DNA from: Deltaproteobacteria bacterium IMCC39524
GTDB lineage: Bacteria > Desulfobacterota > Desulfuromonadia > Desulfuromonadales > BM103
Direction: 5' to 3'
DNA: 64,000 bases
Assembly (NCBI GenBank): GCA_029667085.1
Contig: JARUHJ010000001.1
Coordinates: 744,001-808,000 of the forward strand
In this document: piece after piece, positions 48,354-56,979 of the stretch
How positions within the stretch are numbered: position 1 is the stretch's first letter
Layout: each line of letters starts with the position of its first letter
The notes under the pieces: generated by a model
Database searches by the model: none
What the model was told of the DNA's origin: nothing
What the model saw: the letters and a program-made list of their open reading frames with translations, nothing else
Translations under genes and position numbers: made by a program

Positions 48354-49709
48354 TCATAATTTAGATATGGTATATCTATATTTACCACTAACCCTGTTCG
48401 TTTCAATTTTATCTAAATAATTAATTATTATACTAGAACTACTATCAAGGACTTCCAAACATTCTTTTATGATTTTTTTTTCGTTGTGCTTGTCAAATTC
48501 TGGCCCACAAACGAGATTAACACTAAAATATTCCAGGGATTCTTGAACAAACTGAAATGATTTAACTCCTTTCATTCCATAAAAAATATGTGTGAAATAT
48601 TCACCGTGTATAATTCTTCCTGTAGCAGTTTTAATTGAATCAGAGGATCTACCAACAATCTTATCAAGAAGATAACCTTGAATCCCACATTCACAGTGAC
48701 CCTCAGAAAACACACCCAAATCTCCTATTTCATACCGAATAATTGGCATGGCATAGTTGTTTAAAGATGTAACCAATATCCTACCTTCTTCATCAAAAAC
48801 CTGTCGATTCTGATCGTCAACAACCTCAACAATGTGATCATACATATGCAAATGCAGGCCATTCTTCTTTTGACACTCTGTGGCAATACAACCAACTTCT
48901 CGGCTCCCATATCTATTTAATACGTTAGCATTAAAAACACTTTCTATTTCATCTCGCATATGTGGAAATAAAATTTCTGCTGAACTGATAATTCCTCGTA
49001 ATCTAGTTTTAATATTTAAATTATTTTCTTTAATAAACTTAGCTAGAATATAAATAGATGAAGCGTATGCAATTATAACTTCGGGTTTTATTTTATTAAT
49101 CGTTTCAACCATTTCAGTCATTTCATTTTCACCCATATCAAATGAGTCAAGCCACGTTAAGTTCTTTAACCACATTCTAAATTGCGCCCGAGGTCCCTTA
49201 ATAAGGCTGAAATCTTTTGGGGCGCCCCATAAACGAACCTCCCTACACCCCTGGTACCATCCCTGCATCCGATCTGAAACAAACTTGGTTGCCCTACTCT
49301 GCATGTAGTAATTTTCATCTTGCCAAATGTTAACTGGAATCCCAGTAGACCCTCCACTAGAGTTCATGTAGACTCTCTTTGCTTTTGTATTTAAAAGAGA
49401 ATCAAACTTTTCTTGAATTTCACTTTTTTGCAAAATCGGGAAATTTGATATATATTTTTCGATATCAAAGTTTGTATTTTTAGGAATCCCGACTCGCTTT
49501 ATAATGTCACCGTAAACATCATTCTTTAGGTGAACCTCAAGAAGCTTTAATAAGTTTACTTTTTGCAATTCTAGAAGGCTGCATTTATCAATACCGTACA
49601 AGTATTTTTCTTTTTGTTGACTAATTTTCAATATATCAACATTACTTTTTTTAAATTTATTACGATAAAAAGGATAATATAATCTCTTAGAAACGCAATC
49701 CCTAACCAT
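48354..49709 (-). CDS. CapK/PaaK-like adenylate-forming enzyme
   Basis: This 451-residue protein resembles phenylacetate-CoA ligase/CapK, with MNSSGGSTGIPVNIWQDENYY (P-loop-like) and RYGSREVGCIATECQ (ANL family A5 region). Later come RILVTSLNNYAMPIIRYEIGDLG and VGRSSDSIKTATGRIIHGEYFTHIFYG. It would activate a carboxylic acid as an adenylate, and may transfer it to CoA or directly to an amine or hydroxyl. CapK-like proteins are frequent in capsule clusters and their substrates are mostly unknown. The gene is AT-rich. About 290 bp upstream of it hold no gene. Confidence 0.82.
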   Translation of the reverse strand: MVRDCVSKRLYYPFYRNKFKKSNVDILKISQQKEKYLYGIDKCSLLELQKVNLLKLLEVHLKNDVYGDIIKRVGIPKNTNFDIEKYISNFPILQKSEIQEKFDSLLNTKAKRVYMNSSGGSTGIPVNIWQDENYYMQSRATKFVSDRMQGWYQGCREVRLWGAPKDFSLIKGPRAQFRMWLKNLTWLDSFDMGENEMTEMVETINKIKPEVIIAYASSIYILAKFIKENNLNIKTRLRGIISSAEILFPHMRDEIESVFNANVLNRYGSREVGCIATECQKKNGLHLHMYDHIVEVVDDQNRQVFDEEGRILVTSLNNYAMPIIRYEIGDLGVFSEGHCECGIQGYLLDKIVGRSSDSIKTATGRIIHGEYFTHIFYGMKGVKSFQFVQESLEYFSVNLVCGPEFDKHNEKKIIKECLEVLDSSSSIIINYLDKIETNRVSGKYRYTISKL

Positions 49710-49999
49710 ACCAAATCTCCATTAACAACTTATATAAAACTACTGATGCCAAATAATTTTTATAACGAACTTTCTTTAAATTATTTTTGCTTATATTATC
49801 GAAATGATTTGCACAAGCCAGATTTGACGTTAAATATTTTTACTTTCGCAATAACCTTTTTATATATTTCGAGATAAATAATTAGGCATGTATTTATTCA
49901 AAATAATATCTCAGCTATTAATTTATATACCCTGATTCTTTCTTTTAATTTTACATAAATAAGATTACTAGTTGTGGCAGATCAGCAGGGTTATTATTT
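49710..49999. other. AT-rich gap inside EPS cluster
   Basis: 290 bp of very AT-rich DNA between the CapK-like gene and the next glycosyltransferase. I see no gene, repeat or clear terminator. An internal promoter for the downstream half of the cluster may lie here. Confidence 0.4.
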
Positions 50000-51103
50000 T
50001 TAAGAAATATTCGATACAGATTTAAATACTTTTTCATATTCATCAACTAGACCATCAATAGTTAAATTATTATTATAAAACTCCTGTATTCTAAGTGGTG
50101 AAAAGACAATTTTATTATTAACTATACTGTCAACGGCGTTAATCATTTCATCGAAACTTTTAACAGAAATACCGAGTCGATTTCTTGATATTAATGAATC
50201 AGGATCAACAAAAGAAACAACAGGAAGACCTTTTTGCCACGCCTGCAGAAAGCTATTCGGAAAACCTTCATAACTAGAAGTATTTACAAACAGTTTTGCT
50301 CTAAGAAAAAATTGTTCAACTTTTCCAATTGGAAGATATCCATAGAAATTGAGATTTGGAATCTGCCTAGCCTCCTCGGCAATAACATTAAAGTCTTCCT
50401 GCTCCGGCCTACCACCTATCATGATAAATTGACAATTAGGTAGACTTCTTGCGAGATTTAAAAAAAGTTTTGGATTTTTAGATTTCCTAAAATTTGCAAC
50501 CCACAATACTCCTTCTGAAAAAGATGAGAGTGATTTTGAACGAAAATAACCATTATGGATAATTCGTACGTTGACACCTGACCTCATTAATGCAGTTTTT
50601 TTTTGAATATTATTCTGCGCAATAATAAAATCACACCTTTTTAATGCCCAAAAATAAGCAATCTTGTCTCTATAGTGTGGAAGTTTAATTTTACTTGGAT
50701 CGAAATTCGTATCATTAGCTCCACAAAAAACTACTTTTTTATTATACAATTTTGCATATACAACTAAGGGAGCTAAATAAAATCCGGCACCACGTATGTA
50801 GTATATATCTGCATTTACCTTAACAAGAGCAAGCCAAACCTTAAAAAGTCTAGGATAGATAAATCGTAAAACAGGAAAACCATCTTTCTGTCTAAATGTC
50901 GGAACTATATTGAACTGCGGGTATGCCCATTGGCATTTACTGTCTGGTGATAAAGTTATAAATGATATTTTATAGCCCCGCACAACCATCTCTTTTGCAA
51001 TTATTAGTTGTTGTAGTTCAGCTCCCCCCAAGACCTCAGTATTACTATCACGGAGAAGTGATGTAAGTAGGTTAAACGAAAAAAAGCACACTTTTGGCTT
51101 CAT
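50000..51103 (-). CDS. Glycosyltransferase family 4
   Basis: This 367-residue GT-B protein starts MKPKVCFFSFNLLTSLLRDS and has ELQQLIIAKEMVVRGYKISF, GVLWVANFRKSKNPKLFLNLARSLPNCQFIMIGG and FVNTSSYEGFPNSFLQAWQKGLPVVSF as donor site. It overlaps the polymerase gene by four bases (51100-51103, ATGA), so the two are coupled. Sugar unknown. Confidence 0.9.
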   Translation of the reverse strand: MKPKVCFFSFNLLTSLLRDSNTEVLGGAELQQLIIAKEMVVRGYKISFITLSPDSKCQWAYPQFNIVPTFRQKDGFPVLRFIYPRLFKVWLALVKVNADIYYIRGAGFYLAPLVVYAKLYNKKVVFCGANDTNFDPSKIKLPHYRDKIAYFWALKRCDFIIAQNNIQKKTALMRSGVNVRIIHNGYFRSKSLSSFSEGVLWVANFRKSKNPKLFLNLARSLPNCQFIMIGGRPEQEDFNVIAEEARQIPNLNFYGYLPIGKVEQFFLRAKLFVNTSSYEGFPNSFLQAWQKGLPVVSFVDPDSLISRNRLGISVKSFDEMINAVDSIVNNKIVFSPLRIQEFYNNNLTIDGLVDEYEKVFKSVSNIS

Positions 51104-52539
51104 AATTCCTCTTTAAGCGACACAGAGGTAGTTAAATTTGCAACGGAAACAGTCATCCCCAGCACGATCCAAAAGAGAAAATTACTAAGCCTTGGGAAAA
51201 AACAAGAACCTGACATCCCCGCAAGAAGAAAGGTCATTATAGATATAAGTAACATTCCCCTTAGCTCAGCTTGGTGGTTAAATAAAGAAGATGTTTTATT
51301 CTTAAAGAGTGTCCAAAAAAATGAAAAAATCCTTGGCACAATAAGAAAAAAACCTATTAAACCTATATCAAAAATTAGTTCTAAATACATATTATGAACG
51401 TTAAAAACATTCAGGATTATATTTCTTTTCATTGCATCGGATGAAGCTATAGCATACCTTCCTTCACCAAAAATAAGCTTCTCAGGGCTATCTATAAATT
51501 CTAAAACTAATGGCTTCCAAATATTATCAATCCTGCCAGAGGAAACTTCATTAGCATTAATCCCATTACTATCGAGTCCAGTTAACAATCGATCACTCAC
51601 TATGGAATTAAAGGAAAACATACTGACAACAAAAATTATTATCGCAAGAGAAATTAATTTATTATTCTTAATTATAAATAAGTATGCTGCTATAAATAAA
51701 AACAAGGCAGCATAACCAGTCCTTGAAAAAAGAATAGCGATAGCGAATATATTTAACAGAAGCAAAACAATACTCAACCAGCTTTTCGATATATGGTATT
51801 TATAAACCAAAAGGGGAAATCCGACAATAAAATATGATGCAATTTGATTTCTATGCATCCCAAAAAACTCAGCATAAATCGTTGAAATTCCCCTGAATTC
51901 TGTATAAAAATTACTTTTCATAAAGAATAAATATATTAGGCATAAAGAAATCAAGGACAAGGAAATAGAGATGGCATCAGTTAGTAAATCAATATCTTTC
52001 TGACCCTTTATACATTTTATAACCAAAATAAATGGCATGAAAAAAACAAGCGGTTTTAAATAGTGTGAAAGCAGGTAACCACTTAATGATAATTCTAAAA
52101 CTGAGAATTTCTGAATTTCATGTAAGTTTGGTAGAGATCGAAAAATAGAAAGAGTAAATATTCCAATAAATATTAATACAAAAACTCTACTATTTTTTGG
52201 CATAGGAACTTTTTTATTTTCACTTAAAATAAAAACTATCAAAGCATAGACAGCAATTATAATTAAAGGCTTTGCCCCAGGAATATCTACAACCCTTTCC
52301 CGTAAAAATTCCGTTTCGGCAAACGGGACAATTAATACCATTAAGCTTACAGCCCTCAACGGTTCTTTATAACTCCAATAAACGATCGGTATCAAAAACA
52401 ATATTAAAATACTTATGTAGGATGAATAAACTACAATCGCACCAGTTACTATTGAACAAAAAATAGTAAATATTATCATAGTGGCGCTTGACAGAGAATC
52501 GTATCTATTATCAATATAACTTTTCACAAAAAGCCCCAT
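51100..52539 (-). CDS. O-antigen ligase/polymerase (Wzy-like) membrane protein
   Basis: The product of about 479 residues (MGLFVKSYIDNRYDSLSSAT) has about twelve hydrophobic helices and a long periplasmic loop before the last helices (LVLEFIDSPEKLIFGEGRYAIASSDAMKRN...VHNMYLELIFDIGLIGF). The HNMYLE motif is typical of the O-antigen ligase/Wzy superfamily. It would polymerise repeat units in the periplasm with the Wzx flippase. It could be a WaaL-type ligase; sequence alone cannot separate them. AT-rich. Confidence 0.85.
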   Translation of the reverse strand: MGLFVKSYIDNRYDSLSSATMIIFTIFCSIVTGAIVVYSSYISILILFLIPIVYWSYKEPLRAVSLMVLIVPFAETEFLRERVVDIPGAKPLIIIAVYALIVFILSENKKVPMPKNSRVFVLIFIGIFTLSIFRSLPNLHEIQKFSVLELSLSGYLLSHYLKPLVFFMPFILVIKCIKGQKDIDLLTDAISISLSLISLCLIYLFFMKSNFYTEFRGISTIYAEFFGMHRNQIASYFIVGFPLLVYKYHISKSWLSIVLLLLNIFAIAILFSRTGYAALFLFIAAYLFIIKNNKLISLAIIIFVVSMFSFNSIVSDRLLTGLDSNGINANEVSSGRIDNIWKPLVLEFIDSPEKLIFGEGRYAIASSDAMKRNIILNVFNVHNMYLELIFDIGLIGFFLIVPRIFSFFWTLFKNKTSSLFNHQAELRGMLLISIMTFLLAGMSGSCFFPRLSNFLFWIVLGMTVSVANLTTSVSLKEEL

Positions 52540-52637
52540 AGTAAGCAATATGAATTATTTTATTATTTTCAAAACCTTAAAATAACTACGTAATATTGAT
52601 TCTATCGAAACTATTCTATCTATCAGGAAAAATACTA

Positions 52638-53837
52638 CTATAATGAATCATATGCAGTTATAAGACGTTTTTTTTGGTGTACCCAACTAAGTTGTTCTTC
52701 AACCCTTCGACTACCCACCTCCCCCATAGTTCTACATAATTCTGGATTATCTATAAGCTTTACTATTTTCTTCGCAAAATCTTCCTCATCATTCTTTTTG
52801 GCATAAAGGGCCGCACCTTGTGCTGAATACCTTCCTTCTGTTGTTTCAAACTGAACAATTGGTTTACCTAAGGCCATATATTCCATAATTTTAATCATTG
52901 TTGATTTATCATTCATTTCATTTACTGCATCTGGGTTTACACAAACATCTGCAGTATTCAGTATTTCTATCATTTCACTATCTGGAATGTAGCCCGTGAA
53001 AGTCACAAACTCAGCAACGTTAATTTCCTTAGCATAATTCTTTAGACAAGGAATCTCGTCGCCAGAACCTATCAAACAAAAATGGATATCAGTTCGCTCT
53101 AATCCATTAACGATATAGCTCACTACACGTAACAATCCATCAATCCCTTCTTGCTTACTCATGAGGCCTACATAACCCACTAGGAAATCACGACCATTTT
53201 TGAGTGCATGATTCGGGGCCATTGCCTTAATTCGCCCCGGGTCAGGCCCGTTTCTAACAATATGTATTTTCGAAAGGTCTACACCCCCACGCTCATGGGC
53301 TATTTTTTTATATGACTCATTTGTCGATATAACTATATCGCATGTCTTAAATGTGAATTTTTCAAACGCCAGCAGAAGCTTGTAGATATATCTCTTCTTT
53401 CCGAACTTCATCTCAAATAATTCAGGACTTATATCATGATGGTCAAAAACAAATTTAACGCCCAAAAGCTTAAAAGGGAGAGCAACTAAAAAGATATTGT
53501 CTGGTGGATTACTGGCGTGGATTACGTCAAATCCATTTTTGATGTACACATATATGGAGAAAAAAAACTCATAAAACAGGGAAATCCCATACTCACCTAA
53601 GTAACCAAACACTGAACGCCCTCGAAAAGGAAGCGGATGCCGAAATATATGGACTCCATGAAGAATCTCCTTCCCAGGTGTCTGATTGGCGGCTTGGTCA
53701 ACAGGGCATATAATCGAAACCAAAAACCCTAAATCCCTCAACGCACAGGCCTCCTGCCAAACACGCGGATCTTTTGGAATTACGGAATTTTGCAAAATTA
53801 TTAATACTTTTTTTGTGCTACCAGCAGATTCCTTCAT
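52638..53837 (-). CDS. Glycosyltransferase family 4
   Basis: This 399-residue GT-B protein has KKVLIILQNSVIPKDPRVWQEACALRDLGF, FKLLGVKFVFDHHDISPELF and GYVGLMSKQEGIDGLLRVVSYI. The donor site is NDKSTMIKIMEYMALGKPIVQFETTEGRYSA. Its start overlaps the AlgD-like gene by 20 bases. It may be the enzyme using GDP-mannuronate, since it is coupled with GDP-mannose dehydrogenase, but this is inference. Confidence 0.9.
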   Translation of the reverse strand: MKESAGSTKKVLIILQNSVIPKDPRVWQEACALRDLGFLVSIICPVDQAANQTPGKEILHGVHIFRHPLPFRGRSVFGYLGEYGISLFYEFFFSIYVYIKNGFDVIHASNPPDNIFLVALPFKLLGVKFVFDHHDISPELFEMKFGKKRYIYKLLLAFEKFTFKTCDIVISTNESYKKIAHERGGVDLSKIHIVRNGPDPGRIKAMAPNHALKNGRDFLVGYVGLMSKQEGIDGLLRVVSYIVNGLERTDIHFCLIGSGDEIPCLKNYAKEINVAEFVTFTGYIPDSEMIEILNTADVCVNPDAVNEMNDKSTMIKIMEYMALGKPIVQFETTEGRYSAQGAALYAKKNDEEDFAKKIVKLIDNPELCRTMGEVGSRRVEEQLSWVHQKKRLITAYDSL

Positions 53838-55131
53838 AAAGCTCTTCTCCCCTTAATTCTTCGTCAAGTCTGACAAGGTCAAAAATATTTTTTGTGTTAT
53901 TTATTTTAGACAAAGGCAAGAGATAATCATTTGAACTGCTACTTATTACGACAGTATCTCCGTGATTAATTACTTCTTCAATTGTATTAACCATCAAATT
54001 AGAAATATGTGGAATAGTATTCAAAATATAATCTTTATTTGCTCCAAATATTTTTGCCAAATTTACACATCTATCGTACAACCGCAAATCGTAGCCCTTG
54101 CCGATTAGATGCTCTACTATAGCTACGGTAGGACTTTCTCTCAAATCGTCAGTTTCATCTTTGAAACTTATGCCAAGAAAACCAACCTTCTTAGATCCAA
54201 GATCCTCTATTATATTTATTGCTCTGTTTATTTGAGATTTATTACTTGGCATAATCGAGTTAAGCAAAGGAAGTTCTATGTCAAGGGTCTTACCAAGGTA
54301 AACTAGAGCATTAAGATCCTTCGGAAGGCAAGACCCTCCGAAAGCAAAGCCTGGTTTAAGGTAAGCGGTTGAAATGTTCAGCTTCATATCTGAACAGAAA
54401 ATATCCATAAGGACATGACTGTCTATTCCATTGGCTTTGCTTATGGCACCAATTTCATTAGCAAAAGCAACTTTTAAAGCATGCCAAGAGTTATCTGCAT
54501 ACTTCACCATCTCCGCTGTCTGCATGTCTGTCATAAACAGAGGGGCATCGATACCTTTGTAGAGTTGAGCTAAACACTTGCCACTTTTTGAGTCATTTTG
54601 GCCTATAACAGTTTTGGGCGGATGGTTGTAGTCATGGACTGCGGTGCCCTCTCGCAAAAACTCTGGATTGTTACATACACCAAAATCTTCACCAGCTTTC
54701 TTTCCAGAATATTTTTCTAAAGTTGGGATTACTAATTCCTTCATTGTTCCTGGCAAGACAGTACTTCGTAGAACCACTACATGGTATTTTGACTTTGTTG
54801 ATAAAGATGATCCGATTTCTTCACAGACTCGACCTACAAACCCGATGTTCAAGCTTCCATTTTTTTTGCATGGAGTACCAACGCAAATTAATGATATGTC
54901 TGTCTCACTTATGGCCTTTTGCACATCTTCAGTCGCTTTCAAATTGCCCGAGGACTTCCCCCGTTTGATCAGGTCAGCCAATCCCGGTTCGATAATCGGG
55001 CTATGCCCACTTTCGATCATATCGATCTTTGTTTTCTGATTATCCACCCCAACGACATAATGCCCATCACTTGAAAGGCAACCAGCGGAAACCACACCAA
55101 CATACCCAAGACCAAAAATGCTAACTCTCAT
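53818..55131 (-). CDS. algD: GDP-mannose 6-dehydrogenase (AlgD-like)
   Basis: The start at 55131 (MRVSIFGLGYVGVVSAGCLS) gives 437 residues, nearly the length of Pseudomonas AlgD; an earlier frame adds a non-homologous stub. The NAD motif GLGYVG, VCNNPEFLREGTAVHDY, the active-site cysteine C268 in GGSCLPKD, SFKDETDDLRESP and the terminal EGICW all match AlgD more closely than UDP-glucose dehydrogenases. It oxidises GDP-mannose to GDP-mannuronate in two steps with NAD. Hence the polymer probably contains mannuronic acid. No alginate-type synthase is seen, so it feeds a Wzy-type polymer. Confidence 0.88.
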   Translation of the reverse strand: MRVSIFGLGYVGVVSAGCLSSDGHYVVGVDNQKTKIDMIESGHSPIIEPGLADLIKRGKSSGNLKATEDVQKAISETDISLICVGTPCKKNGSLNIGFVGRVCEEIGSSLSTKSKYHVVVLRSTVLPGTMKELVIPTLEKYSGKKAGEDFGVCNNPEFLREGTAVHDYNHPPKTVIGQNDSKSGKCLAQLYKGIDAPLFMTDMQTAEMVKYADNSWHALKVAFANEIGAISKANGIDSHVLMDIFCSDMKLNISTAYLKPGFAFGGSCLPKDLNALVYLGKTLDIELPLLNSIMPSNKSQINRAINIIEDLGSKKVGFLGISFKDETDDLRESPTVAIVEHLIGKGYDLRLYDRCVNLAKIFGANKDYILNTIPHISNLMVNTIEEVINHGDTVVISSSSNDYLLPLSKINNTKNIFDLVRLDEELRGEELYEGICW

Positions 55132-55208
55132 GTCATGTCCTCTCAGAATACGTTTAGCCATTACAACCAATGGATAGTTGCTTTCTTAAAGTAGGGGAAT
55201 GCGAACCT

Positions 55209-55868
55209 TTATCTCTCACCATTAGCTATTTCGTGACATTCCTTGCTTCTTGCCATCTCATAAGTCGCATATCTTTTAATTAAATAAGCCGAAAGCTCCT
55301 CATACCCAAGCAGTCTATGAACCCAAAGAGCAGGTGTATTGTCTTTTAAAAAATACCCGTAAGCCTTTTTAATTCCACGCTCCTTTAGCTCACCCAAGAC
55401 AAGGCTCATAAATGTAGTCGCTGTAGCCCGACCTCTTTTGTCTTGTGCTAAATAAAGATCAAACATATAGACTTCATCAGGCATGAGATCTATTTGGAAT
55501 AAATTTAGATCTTTATGTTTTGCCGTTGTCGATGATCCATCTACATACCAGACATCTGCCAAGACAAAGTCTTGATCTAGCAGGGCGTAGGATTTAATTC
55601 CTTTTTTTAAGTTATAATTAGCCTTTTGCCCCCTGCTTTTCAGTGGATAATGCAATCGTAGCGATTTTATTGTTTCTAGTGATATTTCTACTAACCTTAA
55701 GCTGTCTCCAAGGTCGAATGATTTCAAATCCTTCAAGGTTGACAGATCTTTGCACACCGGAATCGCTTCCTTGTTCTCATAAAGGCACGCTTTCAACGTT
55801 GGCCAAAGACCATTACTTTTACTTAGTTCAGCGATTTGATTCGACCTGATCCGTAATTTTTCGATCAT
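55209..55868 (-). CDS. GNAT family N-acyltransferase
   Basis: This 219-residue protein has the GNAT fold C-terminally: VYMFDLYLAQDKRGRATATTFMSLVLGELKERGIKKAYGYFLKDNTPALWVHRLLGYEEL. The acyl-CoA/pantetheine loop is DKRGRATATT. The N-terminal 90 residues are of unknown fold. Its first 41 bases overlap the amidohydrolase gene. It probably transfers an acyl group to an amine of an amino sugar; the donor could be acetyl-CoA or the carrier-protein-bound acyl made by the neighbouring ligase/ACP/dehydrogenase enzymes. This is inferred from position. Confidence 0.82.
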   Translation of the reverse strand: MIEKLRIRSNQIAELSKSNGLWPTLKACLYENKEAIPVCKDLSTLKDLKSFDLGDSLRLVEISLETIKSLRLHYPLKSRGQKANYNLKKGIKSYALLDQDFVLADVWYVDGSSTTAKHKDLNLFQIDLMPDEVYMFDLYLAQDKRGRATATTFMSLVLGELKERGIKKAYGYFLKDNTPALWVHRLLGYEELSAYLIKRYATYEMARSKECHEIANGER

Positions 55869-56937
55869 TTTTATTCTCCCCTGGAAAAAGTTTGAGGGGG
55901 TTGCTGCTTGCGACCTTGATTAGTGAGTCCTCGGGATTAATGACTGATTGTTGTAAGGCGCACCACATCTTAAGCATTTCTATCCACTGCTTCTCATAAA
56001 GGGTGTCGGACCCAAAACAAATCCTGTCGGTATTGATGTTCTTGAAGACAAGCGAAAGCAAATCGACCTCTAGTGCGGAGGTATCGACGACAAGGTTTTC
56101 GTAATGGGACAATAGCCTATTCAGGGAGGGAAGAACGTCTCGACTGACTTCTGCCGGGCTATGTCCATAGGAGCCTGCGTGTGCAATGACAACAGTCTCA
56201 GAAGTTATTGACCAGTCAATGTGTTGAAGATTACTGACTGCACCGTACGCGACGGCGTGAGCATCCTTACAATCCAGGCTCAGGCCGCCATGAATGATAA
56301 CTTTCAAGCTTTCCTCTTTTGCTGCGGCAAGGATACTCTCTATTCTGTCTTTCCCTTCTGTTCTTGACGGGTTAATACCCTGCAAACTCGGATGAATTTT
56401 CAAGACCTCCACATTGTATTCGTTGACGACCCGCTTGATTTTTCCAGAAATTTCGTTGACTGAAATATCGTTGGGGACACAATAGCCAAGCAAAAATCTG
56501 TCATCGCCACCAAACATATCGGACAGCAGACGCAACTGTTGGTCGCCATATTCGTCTTTCGCCATGACTGGAAGAAGGACGACCTTGTCGACTCCGGACA
56601 ATTTCATCTGATCGCAAAACACCTTAGGTCCGTTATGCGCGTAGATTCGCCTTCTGTTCAGCTGCAACATCTTGTTTAATATTTTTTTATCGTGGTAGTC
56701 GCCGACTAGCTTTTCTTTTTTCTTTAGATCTAAATCGGATATTTCCGGCATGACATATTCTGCTGCCACAGAGCTATATAACCCGTAACAAGTCGACGAG
56801 CGGACATAGTTGATTGCTCCATCCATAACTTCGAATGGATGAACATGGACATCATAAAAAGTATAGGAACCCTTGATATCCCTGATTAAGTCCAATGCAT
56901 ACTCAACATTTTTTCTGTCCATATTAATTCCAGCCAT
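55828..56937 (-). CDS. TIM-barrel amidohydrolase in the carrier-protein module
   Basis: The ATG at 56937 or 56922 starts the homologous part; the open frame to 56967 uses a TTG. The protein of about 369 residues is an amidohydrolase-2 fold metal hydrolase: DVHVHPFE gives the first HxH, VIIHGGLS and VVIAHAGSYGHSP supply further metal-ligand histidines, and RICFGSDTLY the catalytic aspartate. Such enzymes hydrolyse, decarboxylate or lactonise small substrates. Placed between the adenylation enzyme and GNAT genes it likely processes the unusual acyl precursor, or the amino acid before activation. Reaction unknown. Confidence 0.8.
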   Translation of the reverse strand: MAGINMDRKNVEYALDLIRDIKGSYTFYDVHVHPFEVMDGAINYVRSSTCYGLYSSVAAEYVMPEISDLDLKKKEKLVGDYHDKKILNKMLQLNRRRIYAHNGPKVFCDQMKLSGVDKVVLLPVMAKDEYGDQQLRLLSDMFGGDDRFLLGYCVPNDISVNEISGKIKRVVNEYNVEVLKIHPSLQGINPSRTEGKDRIESILAAAKEESLKVIIHGGLSLDCKDAHAVAYGAVSNLQHIDWSITSETVVIAHAGSYGHSPAEVSRDVLPSLNRLLSHYENLVVDTSALEVDLLSLVFKNINTDRICFGSDTLYEKQWIEMLKMWCALQQSVINPEDSLIKVASSNPLKLFPGENKNDRKITDQVESNR

Positions 56938-56979
56938 ATTGTTCTGCGGGGCTAGTTGTAACAACAAATCGCACGGAAA

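Noticed and set aside
53818-55131. UDP-glucose 6-dehydrogenase
   Set aside because: The protein length, internal segments and terminal EGICW fit GDP-mannose dehydrogenase (AlgD) better than UDP-glucose dehydrogenases.
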